Source: Thiosocius sp963759055 (GTDB taxonomy: Bacteria; Pseudomonadota; Gammaproteobacteria; Chromatiales; Chromatiaceae). Taken from it: a stretch of 64,000 nt of DNA. The notes beneath the pieces are model-generated. The model saw only the letters and a program-made list of their open reading frames with translations. It had not been told where the DNA came from and searched no databases. This document shows, one piece after another, positions 9,711 to 20,954 of this stretch (the first letter of the stretch is position 1; every line of letters begins with the position of its first letter). The stretch covers positions 1 to 64,000 of the forward strand of contig CAVWYD010000001.1 of NCBI GenBank assembly GCA_963759055.1, written 5' to 3'. The translations under genes were made by a program, and so were the position numbers.

Positions 9711-11426
9711 ATGGCAACCACTAGCCCGATCACACGTCTCGGCGGCCTCGCCCGCCGCCTGGTCCAGGACGGGCTGCTGTCTGAAGAAGAGGCCAGCAAC
9801 GCGACCGCCGAGGCGGCATCCGCAAAGCGCCCGCTGGTCTCCCACCTGGTCAAGGAAGGACGGGTCAAGGCACACGATGTGGCGGTCGCCGCATCGCTCG
9901 AATACGGCGTACCGCTGTTCGATCTCGATGCCATCGATCCCTCGCATATGCCGAGCGGCCTGGTCGAGGAAAAGCTGGTCCGCAAGCACCATGCCCTGCC
10001 GCTGATCAAGCGCGGCAACCGACTGTTTCTCGCCGTCTCGGACCCGACCAATCACCAGGGCCTGGACGAGATCAAGTTTCATACCGGTCTGACCACGGAC
10101 GCGGTCCTGGTCGAGGAAGACAAGCTCTCCGCCGCCATCGACAGCGCCATCGAGGCACACGACACCTCGATGACCGATCTGCTCGACGAGGACCTCGAGA
10201 ATCTCGACATCAGTTCGGGCGAAGACGAACCCAGCGACAGCGACTCGAACCTCGACGTCGACGACGCACCGGTGGTGCGCTACGTCAACAAGATCCTGCT
10301 CGATGCGATCAATTCGGGCACCTCGGATATCCACTTCGAGCCTTACGAAAAGAAATACCGGGTACGCTACCGTCAGGATGGCATGCTGCATGAAAAGGCC
10401 CAGCCGCCGATCAATATCGCGGCACGCCTGTCGGCACGCCTCAAGGTCATGGCGCGCATGAACATCGCCGAGCGCCGGGTGCCCCAGGACGGGCGCATCA
10501 AGATGGTCCTGTCACGCAACCGCTCGATCGATTTTCGTGTCAACACCTGCCCCACCCTGTATGGCGAGAAGGTGGTACTGCGTATCCTCGATTCGACCGC
10601 CGCCACGCTGGGGGTGGAATCCCTCGGCTTCGACGAACAACAGAAAAGGCATTTCGTCAAAGCGATCGAAAAGCCCTACGGCATGGTGCTGGTAACCGGA
10701 CCGACCGGCAGCGGTAAGACGGTGACCCTGTACACCGCCCTCAATATGCTGAACCAGTCCGAGGTCAACATCTCGACCGCGGAGGACCCGGTCGAGATCC
10801 AGGTGGCCGGCATCAACCAGGTCAACGTCAACCCGAAGACCGGGCTGACCTTCGCCGAGGCCCTGCGCGCCTTCCTGCGCCAGGACCCGGACATCGTGAT
10901 GGTCGGTGAGGTTCGCGACCTCGAGACCGCGGAGATCGCGGTAAAGGCGGCACAGACCGGTCACCTGGTACTCTCCACCCTGCACACCAACGATGCACCC
11001 CAGACCCTGACCCGTCTGGCCAATATGGGTATCCCCGCGTTCAACATCGCGTCCTCGGTCAACCTGATCCTGGCCCAGCGTCTCGCCCGGCGCCTGTGCG
11101 AACACTGCAAGACGGTCGACGATGTCCCGCACGACGCCCTGGTCGAGGAGGGTTTCAGCGACAAAGAGATCCGCAAGGGCCTCACGGTATACAAGGCCGT
11201 CGGCTGCGACAAATGCACCAAGGGCTACAAGGGACGTGTCGGTATCTTCGAGGTCATGCCGGTCACCGATGCCATGGGCAAGCTGATCATGGAAGGCGCC
11301 AACTCAATCCAGATTCGCGATCTCGCAAAGACCGAAGGACTCCAGGATCTGCGTGCATCCGGCCTTGCCAAGGTAAAGGAAGGCGTGACCAGCCTGGAAG
11401 AGATCAACCGAGTCACCAAGGACTAA
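9711..11426 (+). CDS. pilB: Type IV pilus extension ATPase PilB
   Basis: PilB is the cytoplasmic hexameric motor that powers pilus extension. It has 571 residues: an N-terminal MshEN-type domain, Walker A GPTGSGKT (about 329-336), an Asp box and Walker B (IVMVGEVRDLETAEIA), a His box (HLVLSTLHTNDA), and the tetracysteine metal site CEHC...CDKC near residues 463-501. All signature elements are present. The 194-base gap upstream (9517-9710) holds no gene. pilC follows 12 bases downstream. Confidence 0.97.
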   Translation: MATTSPITRLGGLARRLVQDGLLSEEEASNATAEAASAKRPLVSHLVKEGRVKAHDVAVAASLEYGVPLFDLDAIDPSHMPSGLVEEKLVRKHHALPLIKRGNRLFLAVSDPTNHQGLDEIKFHTGLTTDAVLVEEDKLSAAIDSAIEAHDTSMTDLLDEDLENLDISSGEDEPSDSDSNLDVDDAPVVRYVNKILLDAINSGTSDIHFEPYEKKYRVRYRQDGMLHEKAQPPINIAARLSARLKVMARMNIAERRVPQDGRIKMVLSRNRSIDFRVNTCPTLYGEKVVLRILDSTAATLGVESLGFDEQQKRHFVKAIEKPYGMVLVTGPTGSGKTVTLYTALNMLNQSEVNISTAEDPVEIQVAGINQVNVNPKTGLTFAEALRAFLRQDPDIVMVGEVRDLETAEIAVKAAQTGHLVLSTLHTNDAPQTLTRLANMGIPAFNIASSVNLILAQRLARRLCEHCKTVDDVPHDALVEEGFSDKEIRKGLTVYKAVGCDKCTKGYKGRVGIFEVMPVTDAMGKLIMEGANSIQIRDLAKTEGLQDLRASGLAKVKEGVTSLEEINRVTKD

Positions 11427-11438
11427 ACAGAAAACATC

Positions 11439-12698
11439 ATGGCTACGAAAGCAGCGACAGCAGCGGCACCGAAACGGAAACCTGAAAAAGCACTGGTCTT
11501 CGCCTGGGAGGGTACGGATCGCAAAGGCAACCGGATCAAGGGCGAGTCGCGCGCGGCCAATATCGCGCTGGCCCGGGCAGACCTTCGCCGCCAGGGCATC
11601 ACGCCGCTGAAGGTGAAAAAGAAGAGCAGTTCGATCTTCACCAACCGCAAGCAGAAGATCACCAGCAAGGATATCGCGATCTTCTCGCGCCAGCTCGCGA
11701 CCATGATGTCGGCGGGCGTCCCCATGGTCCAGGCCTTCGATATCGTCGGCCGCGGGCACAACAACCCCTCGATGCAGGAGATGATCCTGTCGATCAAGGC
11801 GGACGTCGAGGGCGGCACCTCGCTGACGGCCTCGCTGCGCAAGCATCCGATCTATTTCGACGACCTGTTCTGCAACCTGGTCGAGGCCGGTGAGCAGGCC
11901 GGTGTGCTCGAGACCCTGCTCCACAAGATCGCGACCTACAAGGAAAAGACCGAGTCGCTCAAGGGCAAGATCAAGAAGGCCCTGTTCTACCCGACCGCGG
12001 TCATCGTGGTTGCGATCCTGATCATCGCGATCATCATGATCTTCGTTATCCCGCAGTTCAAAGACCTGTTCAGCAGCTTCGGCGCCGACCTGCCGGCCTT
12101 CACGCGGTTCGTCATCACCATCTCCGACTTCGTCGCGGCCTGGTGGTGGGCCATATTGGTCGCCGTGGTTGGCATCGTGGTCACGGCCTCGAACATCTGG
12201 AAACGCTCGCCCAAGTTCAGAGAGACACTCGACCGCATTCTGCTGAAGATCCCGGTGATCGGGATGATCATGCACAAGGCCGCCCTGGCCCGTTTCTGCC
12301 GGACCACGGCCACGATGTTCGCCGCCGGCGTACCCCTGGTGGAGGCACTGCAGTCGGTCTCCGGCGCCACCGGCAGCACGGTCTACCAGCAGGCCGTTCT
12401 GAAGATGCGCGACGATGTCGCGACCGGCCAGTCACTGCAACTGGCGATGCGCCAGCAGGGCCTGTTCCCGCACATGGTGATCCAGATGGTCACCATCGGT
12501 GAGGAATCGGGTGCACTGGACGACATGCTGGCCAAGGTCGCCGACTTCTACGAGGAAGAGGTGGACAACGCGGTCGACGCACTGAGCAGCCTGCTCGAAC
12601 CCATGATCATGGTGATTCTGGGCACGGTCGTCGGCGGCCTGGTGGTCGCACTGTACCTGCCGATCTTCCAGCTGGGTTCGGTCGTATCCGGCAACTGA
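11439..12698 (+). CDS. pilC: Type IV pilus inner-membrane platform protein PilC
   Basis: PilC is the polytopic membrane protein that couples PilB to pilin assembly. It has 419 residues with two GspF domains, each beginning with an AIFSRQLATMMSAGVPMVQA-like or ARFCRTTATMFAAGVPLVEA segment, and three hydrophobic spans, including one near residue 190 and one at the C-terminus (MIMVILGTVVGGLVVALYLP). It lies in a close run with pilB (12-base gap) and pilD (3-base gap), so they are co-transcribed. Confidence 0.96.
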   Translation: MATKAATAAAPKRKPEKALVFAWEGTDRKGNRIKGESRAANIALARADLRRQGITPLKVKKKSSSIFTNRKQKITSKDIAIFSRQLATMMSAGVPMVQAFDIVGRGHNNPSMQEMILSIKADVEGGTSLTASLRKHPIYFDDLFCNLVEAGEQAGVLETLLHKIATYKEKTESLKGKIKKALFYPTAVIVVAILIIAIIMIFVIPQFKDLFSSFGADLPAFTRFVITISDFVAAWWWAILVAVVGIVVTASNIWKRSPKFRETLDRILLKIPVIGMIMHKAALARFCRTTATMFAAGVPLVEALQSVSGATGSTVYQQAVLKMRDDVATGQSLQLAMRQQGLFPHMVIQMVTIGEESGALDDMLAKVADFYEEEVDNAVDALSSLLEPMIMVILGTVVGGLVVALYLPIFQLGSVVSGN

Positions 12699-12701
12699 TC
12701 C

Positions 12702-13577
12702 ATGCCGGCGATGTCTGTCGTTGCCGAGATGGCCCCCTTTGGCGCGCTGCTTCTGGGGCTGGTCATCGGCAGCTTCCTCAACGTGGTCATCCTGCGCCTG
12801 CCACGGCGCATGCAGGCGGAACTGGCTGAGGCCTGCGCCGACCTGCGCGGCGAGCAGAGCGAGCCGCTGCCCAGCCGCTGGTTCGGACTCGACTACCTGA
12901 TCACCCCGGCCTCATCCTGCCCAAACTGCGGGCATGGCATTCGCGCCTGGGAAAACATCCCGGTTATCAGTTACCTGTTGCTGCGTGGCCGCTGCAGCAA
13001 CTGCCAGGCGACCATCGGCGTGCGCTATCCCATCGTCGAGGCGGTCACCGGCCTGCTGAGTCTGCTGCTGGTCATGCATTTCGGCGCCACCCCGGCGGCA
13101 CTGGCGGCCCTGGTCCTGGTCTGGGGCCTGATCGCACTGACGGTAATCGATCTGGACGAGCAGCTCCTGCCGGATCAGCTGACCCTGCCCCTGATGTGGC
13201 TCGGCCTGCTGGTCAATATCAACGGCATGTTCACGGACCTGGTATCTGCCGTGATCGGGGCTGCCGCGGGTTACCTCAGCCTGTGGCTGGTGTTCCAGGT
13301 GTTCAGGCTGCTTACCGGTCGCGAAGGCATGGGCTACGGCGATTTCAAGCTGCTCGCGGTCTTCGGCGCCTTTCTGGGCTGGCAGATCCTGCCACTGGTG
13401 GTGCTCCTGTCATCGCTGATCGGCGCTATCGTCGGCATCAGCCTGGTGGTGGTACGCGGCCGCGACCGCCAGATTCCCATCCCTTTCGGCCCCTATCTTG
13501 CTGCCGCCGGCCTGGTCGCGCTGGTCTGGGGCGAGCAGATCAATCGCAGTTACCTGCAGCTGGCCGGACTGGGCTGA
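12702..13577 (+). CDS. pilD: Prepilin peptidase / N-methyltransferase PilD
   Basis: This inner-membrane aspartyl protease cleaves type IV prepilins after Gly-1 and methylates the new N-terminus. It has 291 residues. The start MAPFGALLLGLVIGSFLNVV is followed by the cytoplasmic zinc motif CPNC...CSNC and the two catalytic Asp motifs, VIDLDEQLLPDQLT and GMGYGDFKLLA. About seven further membrane segments follow. It is coupled to pilC upstream and to coaE downstream (2-base gap). Confidence 0.96.
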   Translation: MPAMSVVAEMAPFGALLLGLVIGSFLNVVILRLPRRMQAELAEACADLRGEQSEPLPSRWFGLDYLITPASSCPNCGHGIRAWENIPVISYLLLRGRCSNCQATIGVRYPIVEAVTGLLSLLLVMHFGATPAALAALVLVWGLIALTVIDLDEQLLPDQLTLPLMWLGLLVNINGMFTDLVSAVIGAAAGYLSLWLVFQVFRLLTGREGMGYGDFKLLAVFGAFLGWQILPLVVLLSSLIGAIVGISLVVVRGRDRQIPIPFGPYLAAAGLVALVWGEQINRSYLQLAGLG

Positions 13578-13579
13578 AA

Positions 13580-14173
13580 TTGCTCAGGATCGGGCTGACC
13601 GGCGGTATCGGCAGCGGCAAGACCGCCGCCAGCGACCATTTCGCCCGCCTCGGGGCCGAAGTCATCGACACAGACCTGCTGAGCCGTGAACTGGTCGAGC
13701 CGGGACAGCCCGCGCTGAAAGAGATCGTCGACAAGTTCGGCGATCAGGTATTGACCGCTGACGGCCACCTCGACCGCGCCCGCCTCGGCGAACTGGTGTT
13801 CGGCAGCCCGGAGGCCAGACAGCAGCTGGAAGCCATTCTGCACCCGAGGATTCGCGAAGCCATGCTGCTTCGCGCCGAGCAGTCGCAGGCGCCCTACGTC
13901 GTGTTCGTCATCCCGCTGCTGTTCGAAACCGGTCAGCAGGCGCTGGTGGACCGGGTACTCCTGATCGACGTGCCCGAGGACCTGCAGCGCGCGAGGGTGG
14001 CCGCACGCGACCGGCTCGATGATGCCCAGATCACCCGGATCATGAGCGCCCAGACCGACCGCGAAACGCGTCTGAGCAATGCCGACGACATTGTCTGCAA
14101 CGACGGCGATATCGCCAAACTGCACGCCGAAATCGAGAAACTGCACCGAAAATATATGGACCAGGTCGAATAA
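13580..14173 (+). CDS. coaE: Dephospho-CoA kinase
   Basis: CoaE phosphorylates dephospho-CoA with ATP in the last step of coenzyme A synthesis. I place the start at TTG 13580, two bases after the pilD stop, giving MLRIGLTGGIGSGKTAASDH and 197 residues, the family length. The P-loop GLTGGIGSGKT, DTDLLSRELVEPG and VIPLLFETG are family motifs. The frame remains open upstream through pilD, but that part is a shadow. The pilD-coaE-zapD-yacG order is common in gammaproteobacteria. Confidence 0.95.
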   Translation: MLRIGLTGGIGSGKTAASDHFARLGAEVIDTDLLSRELVEPGQPALKEIVDKFGDQVLTADGHLDRARLGELVFGSPEARQQLEAILHPRIREAMLLRAEQSQAPYVVFVIPLLFETGQQALVDRVLLIDVPEDLQRARVAARDRLDDAQITRIMSAQTDRETRLSNADDIVCNDGDIAKLHAEIEKLHRKYMDQVE

Positions 14174-14248
14174 GCGGCGTCCGGCGCTTTACCCGAAAGG
14201 TTAGCTGGCCGACAATATCGGGCCGTATGTACCCTCAAGGACGTTCCA

Positions 14249-15016
14249 TTGCCTGACACCACCATCTTCGAGCACCCGTTGAACGAGAAGTGCCGAACCT
14301 GGTTGCGCCTGTCGCATCTGTTCGAGCAGTTCGAATTCCACCTGCCGCATATCGAAGAGTGGCATTCACGGGCGGCGATGACGGCCCTGCTCGATATCGC
14401 CAACGTCCTGTCACGTGCAGACATCAAATCCGAACTGCTGAAAGAACTCGACCGCTACAAACAGTCTCTGTCGCGCATGGCCGGCTCCCCCGGCGTCGAT
14501 ACCGACCGCCTGGAGCATATCCTGCAAGACCTGCGCCAGACCTGCCAGGGCGTGCGCGACATCAATGGACAGCTCGGGCAGTCCCTTCGAAGCAACGATT
14601 TCCTCAACAGCATCGTGCAACGCAGCAGCATCGCCGGCGGCGCCTTCGACTTCGACCTGCCGCAATTTCACTACTGGCTGCAAATGCCGCAACAGGAACG
14701 CGCCCTGCAACTGGATGACTGGCGACACGAGGTCACGCCGGTACAGGACGCGGTTGAGCTGCTGTTGAACCTGATCCGCAACAGCGCGGTCCCCAGCCAG
14801 GAAAACGCGCCGAACGGCTTCTACCAGAAATCGCTGCCGGGCAACGTGGCCGCCCAGCTTCTGCGCGTCGGCATCCCCTCGGCAGGCGGAATCTATGCCG
14901 AGATCAGTGGCGGCAAGCACCGCTTCAGTATCCGGTTCATCGATTGCCGGGACTGGCAGCACCCAACGCAGGCGGACCACGACGTGCCGTTCTCGCTCAG
15001 CACCTGCCTGATATGA
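14249..15016 (+). CDS. zapD: Cell division protein ZapD
   Basis: ZapD is a cytoplasmic FtsZ-binding protein that bundles protofilaments at the Z-ring. The 255 residues match the family: TIFEHPLNEKCRTWLRLSHL at the start, the beta/alpha core, and the end DVPFSLSTCL. The start is a TTG at 14249 (MPDTTIFEHPLNEK) because no ATG fits this conserved start. It overlaps yacG by four bases (ATGA). FtsZ itself is encoded about 9 kb away on the other strand. Confidence 0.94.
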   Translation: MPDTTIFEHPLNEKCRTWLRLSHLFEQFEFHLPHIEEWHSRAAMTALLDIANVLSRADIKSELLKELDRYKQSLSRMAGSPGVDTDRLEHILQDLRQTCQGVRDINGQLGQSLRSNDFLNSIVQRSSIAGGAFDFDLPQFHYWLQMPQQERALQLDDWRHEVTPVQDAVELLLNLIRNSAVPSQENAPNGFYQKSLPGNVAAQLLRVGIPSAGGIYAEISGGKHRFSIRFIDCRDWQHPTQADHDVPFSLSTCLI

Positions 15017-15201
15017 ACGGGCGCATTTCTCACGTTGCCTGTCCCAGCTGCGGCAAAGACGTGCCCTGGGAGCCACAACAGAAATGGCGGCCATTCTGCA
15101 GCGAGCGCTGCAGGCTGATCGACCTCGGTGAGTGGCTGTCAGAGGAAAAACGCATACCCGGCGAACCGGCGCACGTGCCGGAGTCACCCGAGGAACACTG
15201 A
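15013..15201 (+). CDS. yacG: DNA gyrase inhibitor YacG (zinc protein)
   Basis: This is a small zinc-ribbon protein of 62 residues from ATG 15013. Four cysteines (CPSC...FCSERC) form the zinc site, followed by LIDLGEWLSEEKRIPG, the family pattern. In E. coli YacG binds GyrB and inhibits gyrase. It starts inside the zapD stop codon. An in-frame upstream extension exists but only shadows zapD. Confidence 0.94.
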   Translation: MNGRISHVACPSCGKDVPWEPQQKWRPFCSERCRLIDLGEWLSEEKRIPGEPAHVPESPEEH

Positions 15202-15207
15202 GCGCTG

Positions 15208-15613
15208 TTACAAAGGAAATTCGGCGACCGTCACATCATGACTGCCGATGATCCGAATACGCAGCACCCGGGAAGACGCAGGCACATCGGACACCAGCCA
15301 GGCATCGGCTTGTCGCGTCAGAATTCGTGAGCCTGTCAGCTCGCCGGCCGCTCCCAGAAACCCCGCCTCGACATCAACAATATCCGCGACCGGGACGCCG
15401 GTCTGCTTGACGCGCAGTCCGCTCTGCCCCGGGCCGAGCACCACCGCCCGATCATCTGCAACGGCGGCACAGGGTGCCACACGCGGCTCGCAGGGCTTTT
15501 CGGTCACCAGAAACACCACGGGTTCGGTCTCCAGCGCCCGCTGCGTCTTGCGCCCGACCTGACCCCAGCTCAATGCCAGACCAACCGCCACAATCACAAA
15601 GAAAATCCAGTAC

Positions 15614-15630
<17 letters not shown>
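15208..15630 (-). CDS. Unknown membrane-anchored protein
   Basis: I do not recognise this protein. From ATG 15630 it has 140 residues: one N-terminal membrane span (YWIFFVIVAVGLALSWGQV) and a soluble domain, probably periplasmic, with two cysteines close together (EKPCEPRVAPCAAV) that could form a disulfide, ending VTVAEFPL. It overlaps the end of the Nudix gene by 17 bases on the same strand, which suggests co-expression. It stands convergent to yacG with a 6-base gap. A longer start at 15669 would put 13 extra residues before the span and is less likely. Confidence 0.7.
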
Positions 15631-16561
<931 letters not shown>

Positions 16562-16576
16562 CGGCCTTCGGCCCCA

Positions 16577-16719
16577 GGTTCGAGGAGCGAGGGCCGAGGG
16601 CCGAGGGTGGTAAATCGCGGTAAATTCGCCATTGCTTGGATCACACCTCGAATAATGCCGGTTTCTGCCCCAAACTCGACACCTCGAACCTCGAACCTCG
16701 AACCTCGAACCTCGGCCCT
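16577..16719. repeat. 7-bp tandem repeats downstream of argJ (two inverted blocks)
   Basis: Block 1 (16577-16607, plus strand) reads GGTTCGAGGAGCGAGGGCCG with further AGGGCCG units. Block 2 (16676-16719) is CTCGAAC repeated about four times and begins immediately at the argJ stop codon. On the minus strand block 2 reads AGGGCCGAGGTTCGAGGTTC, so the two blocks share the unit GG(TT/GC)CGA in opposite orientation and could pair around a spacer of about 65 bases. Function unknown; it may act as a terminator-like structure for argJ. Confidence 0.7.
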
Positions 16720-17906
16720 ACGTCCGATATTCGGCGTTGATCTTGACGTAGTCATACGACAGGTCGCAGGTGAGCACCTGCACCTTCGATTCGCCGCGAT
16801 CCAGATCGATACGGATCACGATCTCTTCGGCAGCCATCACCGCCTGCCCGGCCTCTTCCGTGTAGCCGGGATCGCGCCCGCCGCCGCTGACGATGCAGAC
16901 ATCCCCCAGCCAGATCCGGATGCGATCGATATCCAGCCCGTCGACCCCGGCCCGACCGACAGCGGCAAGGATACGTCCCCAGTTCGGATCGGACGCGAAC
17001 AAAGCCGTCTTGACCAGCGGCGAATGGGCAACCGTGTAGGCGACGCGGCGGGCCTCCTCGTCACTGGCGGCCGAAACGACCCGGACCCGCACCAGTTTGG
17101 TCGCACCCTCACCATCCCGCACGATCATCTCGGCCAGTTCGGCACATACCGACTGCACGGCCTGTGACAGCGCCCGGCCGTCATCCGACGCCAGCGAATC
17201 GATCGCCACCTTGGCCGAGCCACTGGCCAGCAGGACACAGGCATCATTGGTGGAGGTATCGCCATCCACGGTGATCGCATTGAACGACTGTTCGACTGCG
17301 TCACGCAGCATCTCCTGCAGCAGGGGCTGCGGCACCCCGGCATCGGTCGCCACATAGGCAAGCATGGTCGCCATGTCCGGACAGATCATGCCCGAGCCCT
17401 TCGCGATACCGGTAACCGTCACCGCGCCACCTGACAGACCCACCTCGCGCGACACCAGTTTCGATACGGTGTCCGTGGTCATGATCGCCGCAGCGGCAGG
17501 CCGCCAGTTGTCCTCTGACAGCCCCTTCAGCAGCGCGGGTATGGACTGGGAAAAGGGGTTGACCGGCAGGTCCTCACCAATGACACCGGTGGAAAACGGC
17601 AACACCTGGCTCATCGCACAACCGGCCATGCCTGCGAGCAGACGACAGGTCTCACGCGCGGCACGCAGACCGGCGGCCCCGGTACCGGCATTCGCATTGC
17701 CTGAATTGATCAGGAGATACCGAACCGGCCCCTTCGCCAGGTGCTCGCGGGCCACCGTCACCGGCGCGGCGCAGAACGCATTGCGCGTAAAGACCGCCGC
17801 ACAGGACCCGCCCGTCCGCCAACTCGATCAGCAGAAGGTCGTCACGCCCCTGATAGCGGATCCCGGCTGCCACGGCCGATAACCTTATTCCGGAAACCGT
17901 ACTCAT
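16718..17906 (-). CDS. argJ: Glutamate N-acetyltransferase / amino-acid acetyltransferase, frameshifted
   Basis: ArgJ recycles the acetyl group from N-acetylornithine to glutamate in cyclic arginine synthesis. The start is ATG 17906 (MSTVSGIRLSAVAAGIRYQG) and the corrected length about 395. Near 17817 an extra G in a GGG run shifts the frame: before it reads LLLIELADG, after it SCAAVFTRNAFCAAPVTV. The rest is normal, including the self-cleavage region AAIMTTDTVSKLV and the end AEYRT. The large downstream frame starts only at 17761 and lacks the first 50 residues. Sequencing error is the simplest explanation because a real shift would inactivate arginine synthesis. Confidence 0.9.
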
Positions 17907-17913
17907 ACGTACA

Positions 17914-17966
17914 AGGCCGAGGGCCGAAACCTCAGGGCCGAGGACCGAGGGCCGAGGGCCGCGGTG
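17914..17966. repeat. 7-bp GAGGGCC repeats upstream of argJ
   Basis: The plus strand holds AGGGCCG-type units in a degenerate tandem (GGCCGAGGGCCGAAACC, then CAGGGCCGAGGACCGAGGG and one more unit). The same heptamer occurs downstream of argJ and, as GCCCCCGGCCCCCGGCCCT, at 18051-18069 next to the secA stop. argJ is thus bracketed by one repeat family. I see no gene between 17907 and 18067. Confidence 0.65.
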
Positions 17967-18067
17967 GCCACTGAGCACCATGCAAACATTGCGGGATCCA
18001 TCAGATCTGTCAGCATTTTTTGGTTTTTAATTCAGAAACATGGGGAAGTCGCCCCCGGCCCCCGGCC

Positions 18068-20873
18068 CTAATTCAGTTTCCCATGACAGTGCTTGTATTT
18101 TTTGCCCGAGCCACAGGGACAGGGATCATTGCGCCCGACCTTGCGATCGGGTCGTACAAACGGTTTCTTCTCTTCCATGACGGCGGTATCGGTAGCAGCG
18201 TCCGCAGCATCCTCGCCGAGCCCCCCAAAGGCCTCGTGTTTGAACTCGAACGCCGAAGGATCCGGCATCGTCTCGGGGATGAGGGGCGGTGCCTGCAGCT
18301 GCAGGCGGCACAGGATCTGTATGACCTCCAGCTTGATCGCATCGAGCATCGCCGAAAATCTTTCGAAGGCCTCGCGCTTGTACTCCTGCTTCGGGTTTTT
18401 CTGCGCGTAGCCGCGCAGGTGAATGCCCTGGCGAAGGTAGTCCATCGCCGCAAGATGCTCCTTCCAGTGCGAGTCCAGGGTGAACAGCATCACCTCTTTC
18501 TCGATACGACGCATCTGCTCCGCGCCTGCCTGTGCCTCCTTGTCGTCATAGATGGCTACAAGCTCGTCGAGTATGCGCTGACGCAACGGCTCCTCATGCA
18601 GGTCGTCATCCTCGTCGAGCCAGGTCTGCACTGGCGCTTCGAGGCCGAAATTTTCGTTCAGCGCCTCAGTCAGTCCGGCAACGTCCCACTGCTCCTCCAG
18701 GCTCTGCGGCGGGATGTAGCTGTCGATAACCGAATTGACCATGTCGAAGCGCAGATTGACGATGGTCTGCGAGATATCATCCGCGTCCATCAGCTCATCG
18801 CGCTGCTGGTAGACCACCTTACGCTGGTCGTTGGCGACATCGTCATACTCGAGCAGCTGCTTGCGGATATCGAAGTTTCTTCCCTCGACCTTGCGCTGCG
18901 CATTCTCTATCGCCTTGTTCACCCAGGGGTGCTCTATCGCCTCACCTTCCTTCATGCCAAGCTTCTGCATCAGGCTGGAGACGCGCTCGGAGGCGAAGAT
19001 ACGCATCAGGCTGTCTTCCAGGGACAGATAGAAACGCGACGAGCCTGGATCCCCCTGGCGGCCCGAGCGACCACGCAGCTGGTTGTCGATACGCCGCGAC
19101 TCATGTCGCTCGGTACCGATCACGCGCAGGCCGCCGGCGGCCAATACCGCCGCATGCCTTTTCTCCCACTCGACCCTATACGCCGCGACTTCTTCATCAG
19201 TTGCAGCTTCACCGAGCTGACCCAGCTCCACCTCGAGATTGCCGCCGAGCACGATGTCGGTGCCGCGGCCGGCCATATTGGTGGCGATGGTGACAGCCGC
19301 AGGACGCCCCGCCTCTGCCACTGTCTGCGCCTCGCGCTCATGCTGTTTGGCATTCAGAACCTGATGCTCGATCTTGGCCTCGTTCAGCATCTTGGAGACC
19401 AGTTCGGACACCTCGATCGAGGCCGTGCCGACCAGGACCGGCTGACCCGCGTTCGACGCAGTCACGGATGTCCTCGACGATGGCCTCGTATTTCTCGCGC
19501 TGGGTCAGATAGACCAGGTCGGTCTGATCATCGCGCACCATCGGCTGGTTGGTCGGAATCACGACAACTTCCAGGCCGTAGATCTGCTGGAATTCGAAGG
19601 CCTCGGTATCGGCGGTGCCGGTCATACCCGAGAGCTTGTCGTAAAGGCGGAAGTAGTTCTGGAAGGTGATCGAGGCCAGGGTCTGGTTCTCCTGCTGGAT
19701 ATTCACCCCCTCCTTCGCCTCCACTGCCTGGTGCAGTCCGTCGGACCAGCGCCGCCCAGGCATGGTCCGCCCGGTGAACTCGTCCACGATAACGATCTGG
19801 CCATCGCGCACGATGTAGTCGACGTTGCGCTGAAACAGGGCATGTGCGCGAAGCGCCGCCATCACATGATGCATCAGCATGATGTTGGTGGGATCGTACA
19901 GGCTCTGGCCCTCGCCCAGCAGCCCCTCCTGGGTCAACATTCCCTCGACCTTTTCATGTCCCTGATCACTCAGGAACACCTGCCGGGACTTCTCGTCGAC
20001 CGAATAGTCACCAGGGCCAAAATCGGGCTTGCCCTCTTCATTGGTGATCGGGTCCTGGCGCTCGAGTTGCCCGGGGATCCCGTTGACCCTCCGGTACAGC
20101 TCCGAGCTGTCTTCGGCCGGCCCTGAGATGATCAGCGGCGTACGCGCCTCGTCGATCAGGATTGAGTCCACCTCGTCGACCACGGCGAAATAGCGCCGTT
20201 GCACGCGCTGATCGGCGGCAAACGCCATATTGTCGCGCAGGTAATCAAAACCAAACTCGTTGTTGGTGCCGTAGGTGATGTCACAGGCGTAGGCCCCAGC
20301 GCGCTCAACCGGTCGCAGATGCGGAAAACCGCCGGTATCGCCCTGGTATTCAGGATCCAGCACGTATGAGGAGCTATCCGGACCCATGCCGCCCGAGGAG
20401 TTGATGACACCGGTGCTCATGCCCAGAAACAGGTACAGACGCCCCATCCAGCCCGCGTCACGGCGGGCCAGGTAATCGTTGACGGTTACGACATGCACGC
20501 CCTTTTCCAACAGCGCATTGAGATAAACGGCCAGCGTGGCGACCAGGGTCTTGCCCTCGCCAGTGCGCATCTCGGCGATCTTGCCCTGATTGAGGACCAT
20601 GCCGCCGATCATCTGCACATCAAAATGGCGCATGCCCAGCACCCGTTTGCTGGCCTCGCGAACAACCGCAAAGGCCTCCGGCAAGAGATCGTCCGTAGTC
20701 TCCCCATTCGCCAGGCGCTCCCGGAATTCAACGGTCTTGGCGGCCAGGGCCTCGTCACTCAGCTCTGACATCGCCGGCTCGAGCACGTTTATCCGCTCAA
20801 CGGATTTGAGCATACGCTTCACCAGCCGATCATTGCGGCTACCGAAGACCTTTTTTACGAGCTTGTTGAGCAT
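18068..20873 (-). CDS. secA: Preprotein translocase ATPase SecA, frameshifted
   Basis: SecA is the essential motor that pushes precursors through SecYEG. The corrected protein has about 934 residues: DEAD motor with MRTGEGKTLVATLAVYLNAL, the DEVD-type box VDEVDSILIDEARTPLI, cross-linking domain, second motor domain (VLVGTASIEVSELVSKMLNE), and the zinc-binding C-terminus CPCGSGKKYKHCHGKLN. Near 19449 one extra base after GCGGG breaks the frame (DIRDCVERG | QPVLVGTAS), leaving two overlapping frames, 20873-19338 and 19465-18068. As secA is essential, this is almost certainly a sequence error. The start at ATG 20873 (MLNKLVKKVFGSRNDR) is standard. Confidence 0.95.
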
Positions 20874-20954
20874 AGACCTACGACCTTCCAGGACGAGCTA
20901 AAACGAAGGCACGAATGATACCCCAATCGGGCTTTCAAACGACCGTAAACCAAA

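Noticed and set aside
13196..13579. N-terminal extension of CoaE through pilD
   Set aside because: The frame is open but overlaps PilD membrane helices; the CoaE family begins at the TTG at 13580.
16577..16719. Possible CRISPR array from repeated units
   Set aside because: The repeats are 7 bp and contiguous, without 25-40 bp repeats or unique spacers, and no cas genes are present.
18068..20873. secA as a pseudogene or two-protein SecA
   Set aside because: SecA is essential, the two parts join perfectly after removing one base, and similar insertions occur in other genes here.
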